DNA of 44,836 bases from CAYJDR01 sp964368965. GTDB lineage: Bacteria > Chrysiogenota > Deferribacteres > Deferribacterales > Mucispirillaceae. The stretch covers positions 1 through 44,836 of the forward strand of contig CAYJDR010000015.1 in the NCBI GenBank assembly GCA_964368965.1, written 5' to 3'. Shown here piece after piece: positions 35,413 to 44,621 of this stretch. The notes beneath the pieces are model-generated. The model was given only the letters and a program-made list of their open reading frames with translations, did no database searches and was not told the origin of the DNA. How positions within the stretch are numbered: position 1 is the first letter of the stretch; each line of letters begins with the position of its first letter. The translations under genes and the position numbers were made by a program.

Positions 35413-36894
35413 ATGAGAAGATTAATTTTGATTATATTCTGTTCGATATTTGTGTTGAGTTGTGGGGGCGATAGCTCCATTAGTGGCGGTAAGGATGCGT
35501 CGTTCGTTGTAGAGATGTTAGGGGGTAGTGTCTCGTTGCCATCGTATAATGCTGATGCAGGGCTATTAACTTATACAACCCAATTAATGAGCGACCCTTC
35601 ACTTAGTAGCACGCAAAGTATGCTAGCAGAGATTGCGCCTAATAATCTATCCATTAATGGCGTAATAGCTTCACTAGATCAAAATATAATAGATGAGCCA
35701 GACTTGACAGATTCCAGTAAATATCGTGAGCAAGAAACCCAAATACTTAATGAGATGATTGCTAACCCAGATTTTAAACACCAACTACAAAAGAAAACCT
35801 CTATATTGGGTAAAACTTATAACGTTGGCGATGTGTGGTCAGGTATAATAATTGATGGTGGATATGTTATTGATGCAACGCTAGAGTATGAATCAAATAT
35901 TGCCTACTATTTCGTAGAACAGAATAGCTCATACTCGCTTAGTCAAGAAAAACTCATGCGTTTTGTAGGCGATTTTGAACAACATTACAATATGATGGTG
36001 ACAACCTTTGGGCAACCTAACGATACCGATAATAATGGCAAAATTATTGTAATGATTGCTGATTTGAGGTCTACAGGCTTGCTAGGTTACTTCTATTTCA
36101 TAGATAAATTTAGTAAATCAACATATGCAGAGTCGAATGAGGCCGATATTGTGTATGTCAACTTGACGTATATGAATGTAGAGCGATATCACGAATTAAT
36201 GGTAGGAACATTGATACATGAATTACAGCACCTACTACTGTTTGACAACAGATATAATCAAGTTATGGCAGGCACAAGGTTTAGTTATGTTTTTCGTGAT
36301 GCATGGCTAAATGAAGGCCTTTCCATGCTTGCAGAAGTTATTATAGATGTCGATATCTCCGCATACATAAACAGCTTCTTGAAAAATGCAGATACTCAAT
36401 CGCTCATAAACTGGACATCTTCAAATTATGGCTATAGCACTGTTTTTATGACGTACTTATATGATAGGTTTGGCGAAGCTGAATTTATACGCAAAATATA
36501 CCAATCAACAAACGAAGGCGTGCAAGCTATAGAGGACGCAACAGGTGAAGACTTCAACGCAATATTTAAAGACTTCATGATGATGCTTGCATATGCGCCA
36601 TATGGTGAGCAAACTAACGCAAAATACAATATGAAATCTATAGACCTAAAGGCGAACGCTTACTACAGTTCATATAATTCTGCAAATGTTCAGTACAATG
36701 TATTTAACTTAGCGACGACTATCAGCCAGAATGCTAGTGCAAAGCTTATCAGTATGGAGCCTTATTCGATACATGGTATTTTGTGGTGGGGGCAAGGTAT
36801 GAACTCAATAAGCTTCGATAAAGATTCAACACTCACAGGATATGACCCAAGTAAGGTACCATATGGTATCGCTATTCCAAATGTTATAAACTAG
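35413..36894 (+). CDS. Lipoprotein metalloprotease, M30 (hyicolysin)-like, copy 2
   Basis: Tandem paralogue of the preceding gene: lipobox IFVLSCGGDSS (Cys near 17), similar length (493 versus 486), and a shared block NDTDNNGKIIVMIADL. The zinc motif is HELQH (269-273), with the distal ligand in AWLNEGLSMLAEV (Glu301). All zinc ligands are intact. The N-terminal propeptide-like segments and the C-terminal tails of the two copies differ, suggesting different targets or processing. Followed by a strong bidirectional terminator. Confidence 0.83.
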   Translation: MRRLILIIFCSIFVLSCGGDSSISGGKDASFVVEMLGGSVSLPSYNADAGLLTYTTQLMSDPSLSSTQSMLAEIAPNNLSINGVIASLDQNIIDEPDLTDSSKYREQETQILNEMIANPDFKHQLQKKTSILGKTYNVGDVWSGIIIDGGYVIDATLEYESNIAYYFVEQNSSYSLSQEKLMRFVGDFEQHYNMMVTTFGQPNDTDNNGKIIVMIADLRSTGLLGYFYFIDKFSKSTYAESNEADIVYVNLTYMNVERYHELMVGTLIHELQHLLLFDNRYNQVMAGTRFSYVFRDAWLNEGLSMLAEVIIDVDISAYINSFLKNADTQSLINWTSSNYGYSTVFMTYLYDRFGEAEFIRKIYQSTNEGVQAIEDATGEDFNAIFKDFMMMLAYAPYGEQTNAKYNMKSIDLKANAYYSSYNSANVQYNVFNLATTISQNASAKLISMEPYSIHGILWWGQGMNSISFDKDSTLTGYDPSKVPYGIAIPNVIN

Positions 36895-36901
36895 AATGCA
36901 A

Positions 36902-36946
36902 TAAAAAAAGCGGACTTTACAGTCCGCTATATTTTTTATTTTTTCA
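36902..36946. terminator. Bidirectional terminator between the M30 pair and the GGDEF gene
   Basis: AGCGGACT (36909-36916) pairs perfectly with AGTCCGCT (36921-36928), flanked by A7 on the left and ATATTTTTTATTTTTT on the right. It can end both the rightward protease transcript and the leftward GGDEF-gene transcript. Confidence 0.9.
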
Positions 36947-39503
36947 ACTTTGAAAATGGGCTAGGTTTCGAGAGGATTATACATGCGTTTGGATTATGAT
37001 TCCATGTAATTTTTTCAGCCATAATGCTCACGTGATAGCCTAATGCGTCATAGTAGATATCTTTTTGTATACGATCTGATATGCTATTGTCAAAGTCATA
37101 TATTGGGCAATCGCCACATTGCGATTCTCTATTTCTAAACACTTTATGGCACTTTGCACCAATACCAGCTTTTAGCTTAGCCTTTTCTACAAAGTTCGGG
37201 TCAACATAAAGTAGCTCTTTTGTTTCCCTATCGACTACGAAGTTTAAGTCATCTAATAGGCTAATAAGCTCATACAATGTTTTCTCTGTTGATTTTAAAA
37301 CGTACTTATTGCGATATTTTTCATAGAACAAGCCAATTAGTTGAGCGATTGATGTCAGCTCAAAAGCTTCGTCACTTTCTAGTGTTTTATCGCTACGGCA
37401 GTTATCGAAGCCAATAAGTGCAACGATGTTGCCTTCTTCGATGATTGCAAATGCTGCGAACGATTTTATCGTAGCGACAAGTGGGTGGCCTTTGCCAAAT
37501 ATGCTTATCGCATCTTTTGATATGATTGCATAATTTTTTCTAATAAGCGTTTCAAGTGCGCCAAAGCTAGATACTCTTGAAGCGTCCATAAACGGTTTAA
37601 TAGGAACCATGCCATCTTTTAGCCATTCAAATTCCATAGTAATGTTTTCACCAGCTACCTTGCAGATATATCCTCTATCAAAGTCAAACGCGTTTGTAGC
37701 AAGCTCAAGAGCTTTATATAGCCCAGCTTCCATTTGTGGCGCATCGTAGATGATTTTAAACACGTGCTCAATGCGATTAGTTTGGCTAGGTTTTTGCTTT
37801 GTTGTTTGCTCAATCTGAGTTCTGCTTGATTTATAACCAGTAAACTTTTGCCCACTATATATCGTGAATGAGTCCTTACCATGGTTTTTAGACTGGTAAA
37901 GAGCGATATCAGCATTGTGTGAAAGTTGCGAAAATGTTAACCCATGTTCAGGATATTTTGCGATACCAATACTAGCAGATATGTTGATAGGGTCAGAGTT
38001 ATGGTTTTTGTATGATATTCTCAATAGCGAGCAAAGCTTGCTTGCAATACGCTTTAAGCCGTCGTCGCTATCAAGTCCTTTAACAAACACGATAAACTCA
38101 TCACCACCAATACGCCCAATGATATCATTCTCACGGAAAACTTCACGCAATACTTCTGTAACTTCGCAAAGAACGTCATCGCCATATGTGTGCCCGAAAG
38201 TATCGTTGACATCTTTAAAGTTGTCGATATCTATGATAAATAGAGATCCTGTCGTTTTTTTGCCATCGTTTGCACCAGGTGCAATGTGTGACGAGATAAG
38301 CGATTGAGCAGTAATCTTATTGTATGCATGCGTAAGTAAGTCACGTTCAGCTTTAAATTTAAGTTCCATCTGGTAGATTTTTTCTTTATGTATGCTTAGC
38401 AAGAACGTAACAGCACTAACTTCTTTTGTTTTTTCGTCAGTAACTATTCTGGTTGTTGCGCGAACCCACTCATAAAAGCCGTTAGCAAAGTTCTTTTGGC
38501 GATAGTCTAATATAAGTTCTCTTTTGCCTTCTTCAGCTTCTTTCAGTATGTTTTCACACATTGCGAAGTTTAAGAATAGGTTGGCATCATCAGGGTATAC
38601 AACATTTTCTGACATTAATTTCATAAGTTCATCATAGTTTAGCCCACTAATGCTGCCGTTGCCAAGGAAGTGAGATATGTTTTTGATAGATGAGTCTTGC
38701 ATAGAGTTTCTAGTGCAGTTGACTTCATATGTCGCAATGTATGCGCTTTTTATAGTGCTTGTGAACATAGTGTTATCTTCAACAAGTTCAAGCATGTTGC
38801 TAAGTTGTATTTTTTTTCTATATAGTGCCGATACGAGTATTGTAAAAAACGTGATTAACGCAAACCCTAAAAGGAATATAATAGGCGTTAAGAATAGCGT
38901 TGTAAAAAGCGAAAGCTTGCGCGTGATTAACTGGTATGAAGATAAGTTAAACATAATAAACAAGTTAACACATAAACCCCACACAGATGTGTATATAACA
39001 TGTGCTAAATCGCTAATGATTGGCGCAGGAATAAGTTGCTTAAGTTTATATTGATAGAAAAGTGTAAACAAACGAGCAGCAACAGCTGTTAATGTAAGCG
39101 TCATCAATGCCGTGATGATTGACTCATATTGAGCATAGCTACCTATAAGTGGCTTAACTGTGACAATGTATAAGAAAAGCGACACAGAGTAAAATGTTGT
39201 AAATAAAAGGCTTGTAATAACTGTATTTAATAAGAGTAGTTCAATCTTCGCAATGTAGAACACTAGGAAGTAGCCAAATATAAAAATAAAGAATAGTGTA
39301 AACATCAACATCAGGTTGTTAAGGCCTGTGATAGCGATGATGCTGACAATGACAATACCCATACAAAGTGAAATAGCAATGCAGTTTAACTTGTTGACAA
39401 GAATTGTCTTTTGGTATTCTTTAAATATATTGTTCAAAGATATTGAAAAAAGGGTAGCGACAATAAGACATGCAACCCACAATATCACAGCTGTTGTTGG
39501 CAT
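36936..39503 (-). CDS. Membrane PAS-GGDEF-GAF diguanylate cyclase with a C-terminal Cys-containing PAS-like domain
   Basis: 855 residues. About seven hydrophobic segments fill residues 1-235. A PAS region follows (about 255-375), then a GGDEF domain with GGDEF at 466-470, the RxxD I-site (REND) five residues before it, and FKDVNDTFGHTYGDD. After it come a GAF-like region (about 580-735) and a final PAS-like domain (about 750-850) containing GAKCHKVFRNRESQCGDCPI, a Cys...CxxC pattern. The cyclase is predicted active. The membrane sensor and two cytosolic sensory modules after the catalytic domain are unusual. Promoter: TTGATA (minus strand, 39546-39541), 18 nt, TAATAT (39522-39517). AGGATC precedes the ATG. 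Confidence 0.88.
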   Translation of the reverse strand: MPTTAVILWVACLIVATLFSISLNNIFKEYQKTILVNKLNCIAISLCMGIVIVSIIAITGLNNLMLMFTLFFIFIFGYFLVFYIAKIELLLLNTVITSLLFTTFYSVSLFLYIVTVKPLIGSYAQYESIITALMTLTLTAVAARLFTLFYQYKLKQLIPAPIISDLAHVIYTSVWGLCVNLFIMFNLSSYQLITRKLSLFTTLFLTPIIFLLGFALITFFTILVSALYRKKIQLSNMLELVEDNTMFTSTIKSAYIATYEVNCTRNSMQDSSIKNISHFLGNGSISGLNYDELMKLMSENVVYPDDANLFLNFAMCENILKEAEEGKRELILDYRQKNFANGFYEWVRATTRIVTDEKTKEVSAVTFLLSIHKEKIYQMELKFKAERDLLTHAYNKITAQSLISSHIAPGANDGKKTTGSLFIIDIDNFKDVNDTFGHTYGDDVLCEVTEVLREVFRENDIIGRIGGDEFIVFVKGLDSDDGLKRIASKLCSLLRISYKNHNSDPINISASIGIAKYPEHGLTFSQLSHNADIALYQSKNHGKDSFTIYSGQKFTGYKSSRTQIEQTTKQKPSQTNRIEHVFKIIYDAPQMEAGLYKALELATNAFDFDRGYICKVAGENITMEFEWLKDGMVPIKPFMDASRVSSFGALETLIRKNYAIISKDAISIFGKGHPLVATIKSFAAFAIIEEGNIVALIGFDNCRSDKTLESDEAFELTSIAQLIGLFYEKYRNKYVLKSTEKTLYELISLLDDLNFVVDRETKELLYVDPNFVEKAKLKAGIGAKCHKVFRNRESQCGDCPIYDFDNSISDRIQKDIYYDALGYHVSIMAEKITWNHNPNACIILSKPSPFSKLKK

Positions 39504-39516
39504 GATAAGATCCTGT

Positions 39517-39546
39517 ATATTATTTAATGTTATGATACATTATCAA
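39517..39546 (-). promoter_or_regulatory. Sigma-70 promoter candidate of the membrane GGDEF gene
   Basis: On the minus strand TTGATA (39546-39541), 18 nt, TAATAT (39522-39517), 13 bases before the ATG. The short leader still leaves room for AGGATC. Moderate match. Confidence 0.5.
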
Positions 39547-39630
39547 AATTATACTGTAAAAAGATAGCATTTGCAATAAATAAAAAAATAAGTTTGTAAA
39601 TTATTTGTGGATGTAAAAGAAGGTGAAAAA

Positions 39631-39707
<77 letters not shown>

Positions 39708-39737
39708 GTCGGTATGCAATTTGCACATCGGATATAC

Positions 39738-39767
39738 GTTGTACATAATTATTATGGGGTTTGTCAA
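39738..39767 (-). promoter_or_regulatory. Promoter candidate of tRNA-Arg
   Basis: On the minus strand a perfect TTGACA (39767-39762), 18 nt, TACAAC (39743-39738), about 31 bases upstream of the tRNA 5' end. The -10 is a partial match only. Confidence 0.5.
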
Positions 39768-39875
39768 GAAAAAAACAACATAAGATTGAAAAAATATTAA
39801 ATTTTGCTTGCAATATAGCGTAAATTTGTACATCATCAGAGAAACATTACTAATATTAGGAAGAGATTGATAACT

Positions 39876-40655
39876 ATGAATATTAACAATACACCAGTTT
39901 ACGTCGGCACATCAGGCTACAATTATGAAGATTGGAAGGGCACATTTGCCCCATCAGACACAACAAGTTACGACTTGCTATCGCATTATGTTAATGCAGG
40001 AATGAACTTTTTGGAGCTTACATACACATTTTATCGTATGCCGATTGCTGAAAAGATACAAGGCATCTCAGACAGAATGCCAGAAGATGCAAAACTATCT
40101 GTAAGGCTAAACAAAGCACTTATGCGTAAAAAGCCAGACCAAGCACTTATTGACGAGTTTAAGGAAGGCTTAAAGCCGATTATTGAAAACGGCAAGCTTG
40201 TGGCATTGTTCGCAGACTTCCACCAACAGTTTACAGCAGGTAGGGAAAATTTTGATATCTTATGTGAATTGCGTGACAGCTTTAAGGATATTCCTCTGTT
40301 TGTAGAGTTAAACAACAGCACATGGCATAAAGAGCGCTTTTACGAAGAATTTAAATCAAACGATATCGGTTTATGCGTTGTAGATAGCCCAAATATTAGA
40401 GGGCTTGCACCATATTTTCCAATATGTTCAAACAAGGGTGTTTACTTCAGGCTATACGGCAGAAGTAAAAACTGGCTTACTGTTGGCGAACGTGTGCTAG
40501 ATTATTCTTACAGCGAAGCAGAGCTACAAAAGTTTATCACTGATGCAAACAACAAATCTGTGTTAGCGAAAAATATATTTTTCTCGTTCTGCAACGTTGA
40601 AAAAGGTAACGCACCTAAAAACGCAGCGTCGTTGATAGATTTACTAAACAAATAG
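39876..40655 (+). CDS. DUF72 family protein
   Basis: TIM-barrel-like DUF72 protein: PVYVGTSGYNYEDWKG at residues 6-21, then NAGMNFLELTYTFYRMP, LFADFHQQFTAG, PLFVELNNSTWHKE, VYFRLYGR and the C-terminal FFSFCNVEKGNAPKNA. The biochemical role of the family is not established. The frame opens at a TTG nine bases earlier, which would touch the AGGAAG ribosome site; ATG 39876 is the better start. Immediately followed, without gap, by the FlhB-like gene. Confidence 0.85.
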   Translation: MNINNTPVYVGTSGYNYEDWKGTFAPSDTTSYDLLSHYVNAGMNFLELTYTFYRMPIAEKIQGISDRMPEDAKLSVRLNKALMRKKPDQALIDEFKEGLKPIIENGKLVALFADFHQQFTAGRENFDILCELRDSFKDIPLFVELNNSTWHKERFYEEFKSNDIGLCVVDSPNIRGLAPYFPICSNKGVYFRLYGRSKNWLTVGERVLDYSYSEAELQKFITDANNKSVLAKNIFFSFCNVEKGNAPKNAASLIDLLNK

Positions 40656-40919
40656 ATGCGAAAAAAGGCCGCCTCACTTAAATATGACATAAAATCATCT
40701 AACGCGCCGCAAGTCACCGCAAAGGGTGAAGGCAAGATAGCTGAACGTATAGAGAAAATCGCCAGAGAACACGGCATTGAGATACGTGAAGATAAAGATT
40801 TAGTCGAAGTGTTGGTGGCTCTTGATTTATATGAAGAAATACCAGTGAAATTGTATGAAGCAGTTGCAAAGATATTGACAGAAGTCTATAAAATAAACGA
40901 CAAACATAAAACAACTTAA
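40656..40919 (+). CDS. FlhB C-terminal-domain homologue (FlhX/EscU-type), 87 aa
   Basis: Resembles only the cytoplasmic C-terminal domain of the export-switch protein FlhB: KKAASLKYDIKSSNAPQVTA (residues 3-22), KGEGKIAERIEKIAREHGIEI, EDKDLVEVLVALDLYEEIPV and LYEAVAKILTEVYKI. The autocleavage motif NPTH and the membrane part of FlhB are absent. Such stand-alone proteins (FlhX) can replace the cleaved FlhB fragment in some bacteria. The ATG directly follows the TAG of the DUF72 gene, so translation is coupled. The link to flagellar export specificity here is inferred. Confidence 0.83.
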   Translation: MRKKAASLKYDIKSSNAPQVTAKGEGKIAERIEKIAREHGIEIREDKDLVEVLVALDLYEEIPVKLYEAVAKILTEVYKINDKHKTT

Positions 40920-40940
40920 CACCTAATAAGGAGCATGTTA

Positions 40941-41795
40941 ATGAGTAAGAAAACAATCAGGATAATACTTTTAGTTGTGCTAGCGATTGTATTTGCTAGG
41001 GCAATTATGAATGTATCCGCAGATAAAACAACTGAAATAGTAGGCAATAATATCGCCGTTATTAATTTTGAAGGCGCTATTATGGAAAGTGAAACTTTTA
41101 TCGGCAAGCTTGAAAAGTTAGAGGATAATGCAAATATTGTTGGCGTTATAATAAGGGTGAACTCTCCAGGTGGAGCAGTTACGCCAAGTAATGAGATTTA
41201 TGACTACATCTTAACAATGGAAAAGCCAGTCTACATAGCAATGGGTTCAGTTGCAGCATCAGGTGGCTATATGATGGCACTTGGTGGCGATAAAATATAT
41301 GCAATGCCATCTACTATCACAGGTAGCATAGGCGTTATCATGAACATGGTAAATACGGAAGAGCTGTTTGATAAAGTTGGCGTAAAGTCAGTCGTTATCG
41401 CTAGTGGTAAGTTTAAAGACACAGGAAGCCCAACGAGACCTATGAGAGCAGACGAACGTGAGTTGCTTGATGGCATCGTTGATAGCATGTATCAACAGTT
41501 TGCAGATATCGTTGCAAAGCGACGCAACATGAAGATAGAAGATGTTTATAAAGTTGCAGATGGTAGAATAATGACAGGCCAACAAGCAATAGAAGCCGGG
41601 CTAGTGGACAACCTAGGCTCATGGCGTGATGCTTATGTTGATTTGTCAGCATCGCTAAACTTGCCAGATATACAAATGTATGAAGTAAAAGATAAAAAAG
41701 AATGGTGGGAAGAATATCTCGGCGCGTCAGTCAAAGACCTTTTCTCAAAATTTCAAGTGAAGTCAGGCGTCTACTATATGCTTGAGAACTGGTAG
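40941..41795 (+). CDS. sppA: Signal peptide peptidase SppA (short form)
   Basis: Membrane-anchored serine peptidase that degrades cleaved signal peptides. One N-terminal helix (IRIILLVVLAIVFARAIM), then VIIRVNSPGGAVTPSNEIYD, the nucleophile Ser107 in GSVAASGGYMMA, TITGSIGVIM, and the general base Lys159 in SGKFKDTGSPTRPM. The short form (284 aa) is typical of archaea and non-enteric bacteria. AAGGAG at 40928-40933 is one base from an in-frame ATG at 40935, so ATG 40941 is preferred. Confidence 0.94.
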   Translation: MSKKTIRIILLVVLAIVFARAIMNVSADKTTEIVGNNIAVINFEGAIMESETFIGKLEKLEDNANIVGVIIRVNSPGGAVTPSNEIYDYILTMEKPVYIAMGSVAASGGYMMALGGDKIYAMPSTITGSIGVIMNMVNTEELFDKVGVKSVVIASGKFKDTGSPTRPMRADERELLDGIVDSMYQQFADIVAKRRNMKIEDVYKVADGRIMTGQQAIEAGLVDNLGSWRDAYVDLSASLNLPDIQMYEVKDKKEWWEEYLGASVKDLFSKFQVKSGVYYMLENW

Positions 41796-41801
41796 GCGTA
41801 G

Positions 41802-43340
41802 ATGTTTGCGAAGATAAATTCAGCATATACAATAGGGATATCGGGTATCGGTGTAGATGTAGAGGTTGATGTATCTTCCGTAGGGTTGCCCTCATTTGCA
41901 GTTGTTGGGCTTGGCGAGGGTGCTATTAAAGAGAGCAAGGAACGTGTCCGTTCTGCTTTAAAGCACCTCGATTATAATTTATTTGCGAAGCCAATCACTG
42001 TAAACTTAGCACCAGCCGACTTCAAAAAAGACGGTTCGCACTTCGATTTTCCTATAGCGCTAGGCTTGCTTTGCGCATCAAACCATTTGGATTACCACAC
42101 ATTCGAAGATACTTTAATTCTAGGCGAATTGTCACTCGATGGCAGGCTGAAAGGCGTTTCAGGCGTGTTGAACATGGTTGAATATGCTAGAGAAGCGGGG
42201 CTAAAACGCGTGTTTGTACCTATGCAAAACGCTGAAGAGGCAAGCCTTATCCCTGATGTTGAGATATACGCATTTGAAACATTAGCAGAATCAATACAGC
42301 TTATCAAGGGCGAAATTGAGCGCTCACCATATATTAATTCATCACAAGTAAATAACACAGAAGATGACATCATGTCAGATTATGGCCTAGACTTTTCAGA
42401 TGTGTCTGGCCAGTTCTTAGTTCGCCGTGCAGCAGAGATTGCTGCGGCTGGTATGCATAATATGATTATGGTTGGCTCACCAGGTAGTGGGAAAACTATG
42501 ATCGCTAGGCGTATGCCTACAATCATGCCTATTATGTCTATTACGGAGTCACTAGAAACAACAAAAATATACTCAGCAGCAGGTTTACTTCGTGAGTCAG
42601 GCAAACTTGTGTCTACACGCCCATATGTTAGCCCACATCATACGGCAAGTTCTATTGCTATCATTGGTGGTGGCTCAAAAGCAAAACCAGGGCATGTTAG
42701 CATCGCTAGTGGTGGTATATTATTTTTAGATGAAATGTTAGAGTTTAATAGAAGCGTGCTAGAAGTGTTACGCCAACCGTTAGAAGATAGGTTTGTGACA
42801 ATCGCACGCGCTGGCAGAACTGTAACGTATCCAGCTAAGTTTATGCTGGTGGGCGCGATGAATCCGTGTCCATGCGGATATTATGGTGACATACGCAAGG
42901 AGTGCACATGCACAATCCCTGCTATTGAGCGATATCGCAACCGTTTATCAGGCCCGCTGTTAGATAGGATTGATATACATGTGAACGTATCAAGCGTAGA
43001 GCAAAAGGACTTAATGAACGGCGCAAAAGGCGAGCCATCAAGTGCTATGCGTGAACGTGTCGAAAAAGCACGGGTGATGCAAAAAGAGCGCTTCAAAGAT
43101 GATGGTGTTGAGTATAACTCTGCAATGACAGAGTCTATGGTGCGTAAATATTGCGTGCTGAATGAGGCGTGTACTAAACTATTAGCAAGCGCTATGGATA
43201 AATATAACTTATCTGCAAGGGCCTATTCTAAAATAATCAAAACATCACGCACAATAGCCGACTTAGCAGGCTCAGAAAATATTGAGCAACAACACGTTTT
43301 AGAAGCGTTGCAACTAAGGCAACCATCAAGCGTAATATAA
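41802..43340 (+). CDS. YifB/ComM-family Mg-chelatase-like AAA+ ATPase
   Basis: AAA+ ATPase related to ComM, a helicase that aids branch migration in natural transformation. N-terminal Lon-protease-like S5 fold domain (VDVSSVGLPSFAVVGLGEGA near residues 22-41), Walker A GSPGSGKT (225-232), Walker B ILFLDEMLEFNRSVLEVLRQ, GAMNPCPCGYYGD with the Cys cluster, and a C-terminal lid (NLSARAYSKIIKTSRTIADL). The length of 512 is normal. It follows sppA by six bases. Whether this organism is transformable cannot be judged here. Confidence 0.93.
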   Translation: MFAKINSAYTIGISGIGVDVEVDVSSVGLPSFAVVGLGEGAIKESKERVRSALKHLDYNLFAKPITVNLAPADFKKDGSHFDFPIALGLLCASNHLDYHTFEDTLILGELSLDGRLKGVSGVLNMVEYAREAGLKRVFVPMQNAEEASLIPDVEIYAFETLAESIQLIKGEIERSPYINSSQVNNTEDDIMSDYGLDFSDVSGQFLVRRAAEIAAAGMHNMIMVGSPGSGKTMIARRMPTIMPIMSITESLETTKIYSAAGLLRESGKLVSTRPYVSPHHTASSIAIIGGGSKAKPGHVSIASGGILFLDEMLEFNRSVLEVLRQPLEDRFVTIARAGRTVTYPAKFMLVGAMNPCPCGYYGDIRKECTCTIPAIERYRNRLSGPLLDRIDIHVNVSSVEQKDLMNGAKGEPSSAMRERVEKARVMQKERFKDDGVEYNSAMTESMVRKYCVLNEACTKLLASAMDKYNLSARAYSKIIKTSRTIADLAGSENIEQQHVLEALQLRQPSSVI

Positions 43341-43347
43341 AACGAAA

Positions 43348-43370
43348 CCCCTTAGCGATTAACTAAGGGG
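43348..43370. terminator. Convergent terminator hairpin between the YifB gene and the porin gene
   Basis: CCCCTTAG (43348-43355) pairs perfectly with CTAAGGGG (43363-43370). On the minus strand it is followed by TTTCGTTTTATATT, so it works best for the leftward porin transcript; on the plus strand no T run follows. Confidence 0.7.
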
Positions 43371-43409
43371 GTTGAAATGTTCTATATCTAATATGTGATT
43401 AAGTTAATA

Positions 43410-44555
43410 TTAGAAAAAATACTGAATTTGCCCACCGATATTAATTTGAGATGGCGAAGAAGTGCCATGGTCAGTTGTGTAGTAAGCAATCGATGGAATA
43501 AGTCTAAAGCCACCATAAATCTTATAAGGTAGTTGTGCTACTATTCCGAATGTAGTTTTAGTATCTTCAGATCCCCAAGCATCGTTAGTGTGATATTGGA
43601 AACCACCCATTAATATTGCTGACATAACAGGGCTAATTGTATAGCCAACCTCAGCTGCAACACCTATAGACATAGTATTTTTAACTTCACTGCCAACTAA
43701 AACAGGTTGTAGAGCAGTTGTGTTTAATGCTACGCCTGTTGTAGTTGAATTAAGGGTTCTAGAGCCGTTACCTTCTGTATCGTTCATGCCCCAGTAAGCG
43801 CCAGCTTTAACGATAACATCGCCGAATTTTATATCGCCATGTGTTCCAATATTCATAGAGTTGACGCTATATTTGCCAGCTGTATTGGTGCCTGTAGCAT
43901 CAAATACTCTGTAAGAATAGCCACCAAATACACGGTAGTTGACTTTGCCAGCTTTACCTAGATATAATGCTTCTATACGAGGGATATCGTTGTAGTTAGC
44001 ATCCATAGTTGCGCCAGTCATAGTTAATAATGCACTTGCAGAGCCTACATCTGAAAGAGATAAAGTAAACTTGTTATAAGTGATTTGTATTTGAGGGGCA
44101 CGGTAACCACCATGAGTTCCATAGCCAGAAAGTCCGATACCATTGTTGTAAATATCCGAGAATAATTGGAAGTTCATGTTAATAGCAGGTTGTTGGCCAA
44201 CTTTTACTGATAAAGCATCATTATGTTTGTATCCAACCCATAATTGACGAAAGCCAAATGTTCCAGTACCAGGGTTAGGCACATAGTTAGTTTCCATGTT
44301 GCCAAACATTTTATCGTATGAGAATTTAAAACCTATGCGAGAATTGCCTAGCATAGTGTTATTAAACTTGTTAACTTCTGCATGCTGTGAGCCAGGCAGG
44401 TCGTTGTCTTGCATGTCATAATACATATTGATACGCACTTGGCCATAAAGGTCAAGGTTTAGTCCATCCATTTTTACATTGAATGCCATTGCCGGCATTG
44501 AGCAAAGTAGCATAGCTACAGTTGCGATAATACGTTTTACACCAAATAATTTCAT
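43410..44555 (-). CDS. Outer-membrane porin-like protein
   Basis: Signal peptide (IIATVAMLLCSMPAMA-F) followed by alternating beta-strand sequence with many aromatic residues (LDLYGQVRINMYYDM, FRQLWVGYKHNDALSVKVGQ, KIYGGFRLIPSIAYYT). It ends INIGGQIQYFF, the terminal Phe used for outer-membrane insertion. The conserved early motif LNLDLYGQVRI is porin-like. The length of 381 is typical of general porins. The frame is open to a TTG 12 bases further up, but AAGGA at 44564-44560 fits ATG 44555. Solute specificity unknown. Confidence 0.83.
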   Translation of the reverse strand: MKLFGVKRIIATVAMLLCSMPAMAFNVKMDGLNLDLYGQVRINMYYDMQDNDLPGSQHAEVNKFNNTMLGNSRIGFKFSYDKMFGNMETNYVPNPGTGTFGFRQLWVGYKHNDALSVKVGQQPAINMNFQLFSDIYNNGIGLSGYGTHGGYRAPQIQITYNKFTLSLSDVGSASALLTMTGATMDANYNDIPRIEALYLGKAGKVNYRVFGGYSYRVFDATGTNTAGKYSVNSMNIGTHGDIKFGDVIVKAGAYWGMNDTEGNGSRTLNSTTTGVALNTTALQPVLVGSEVKNTMSIGVAAEVGYTISPVMSAILMGGFQYHTNDAWGSEDTKTTFGIVAQLPYKIYGGFRLIPSIAYYTTDHGTSSPSQINIGGQIQYFF

Positions 44556-44582
44556 CTCTTCCTTCAAAGAAAATATAAATTG

Positions 44583-44607
44583 GCTAGGCAGTTCTCATCT
44601 ACCTAGC
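44583..44607 (-). terminator. Possible terminator downstream of the small membrane-protein gene
   Basis: GCTAGGCAG (44583-44591) pairs with CTACCTAGC (44599-44607) apart from one mismatch. Read leftward it is followed by the T-rich ATTTATATTTTCTTT. It lies between the partial gene at the window edge and the porin gene, so it may end the former. Confidence 0.5.
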
Positions 44608-44621
44608 TTTAATTAGTTAAG

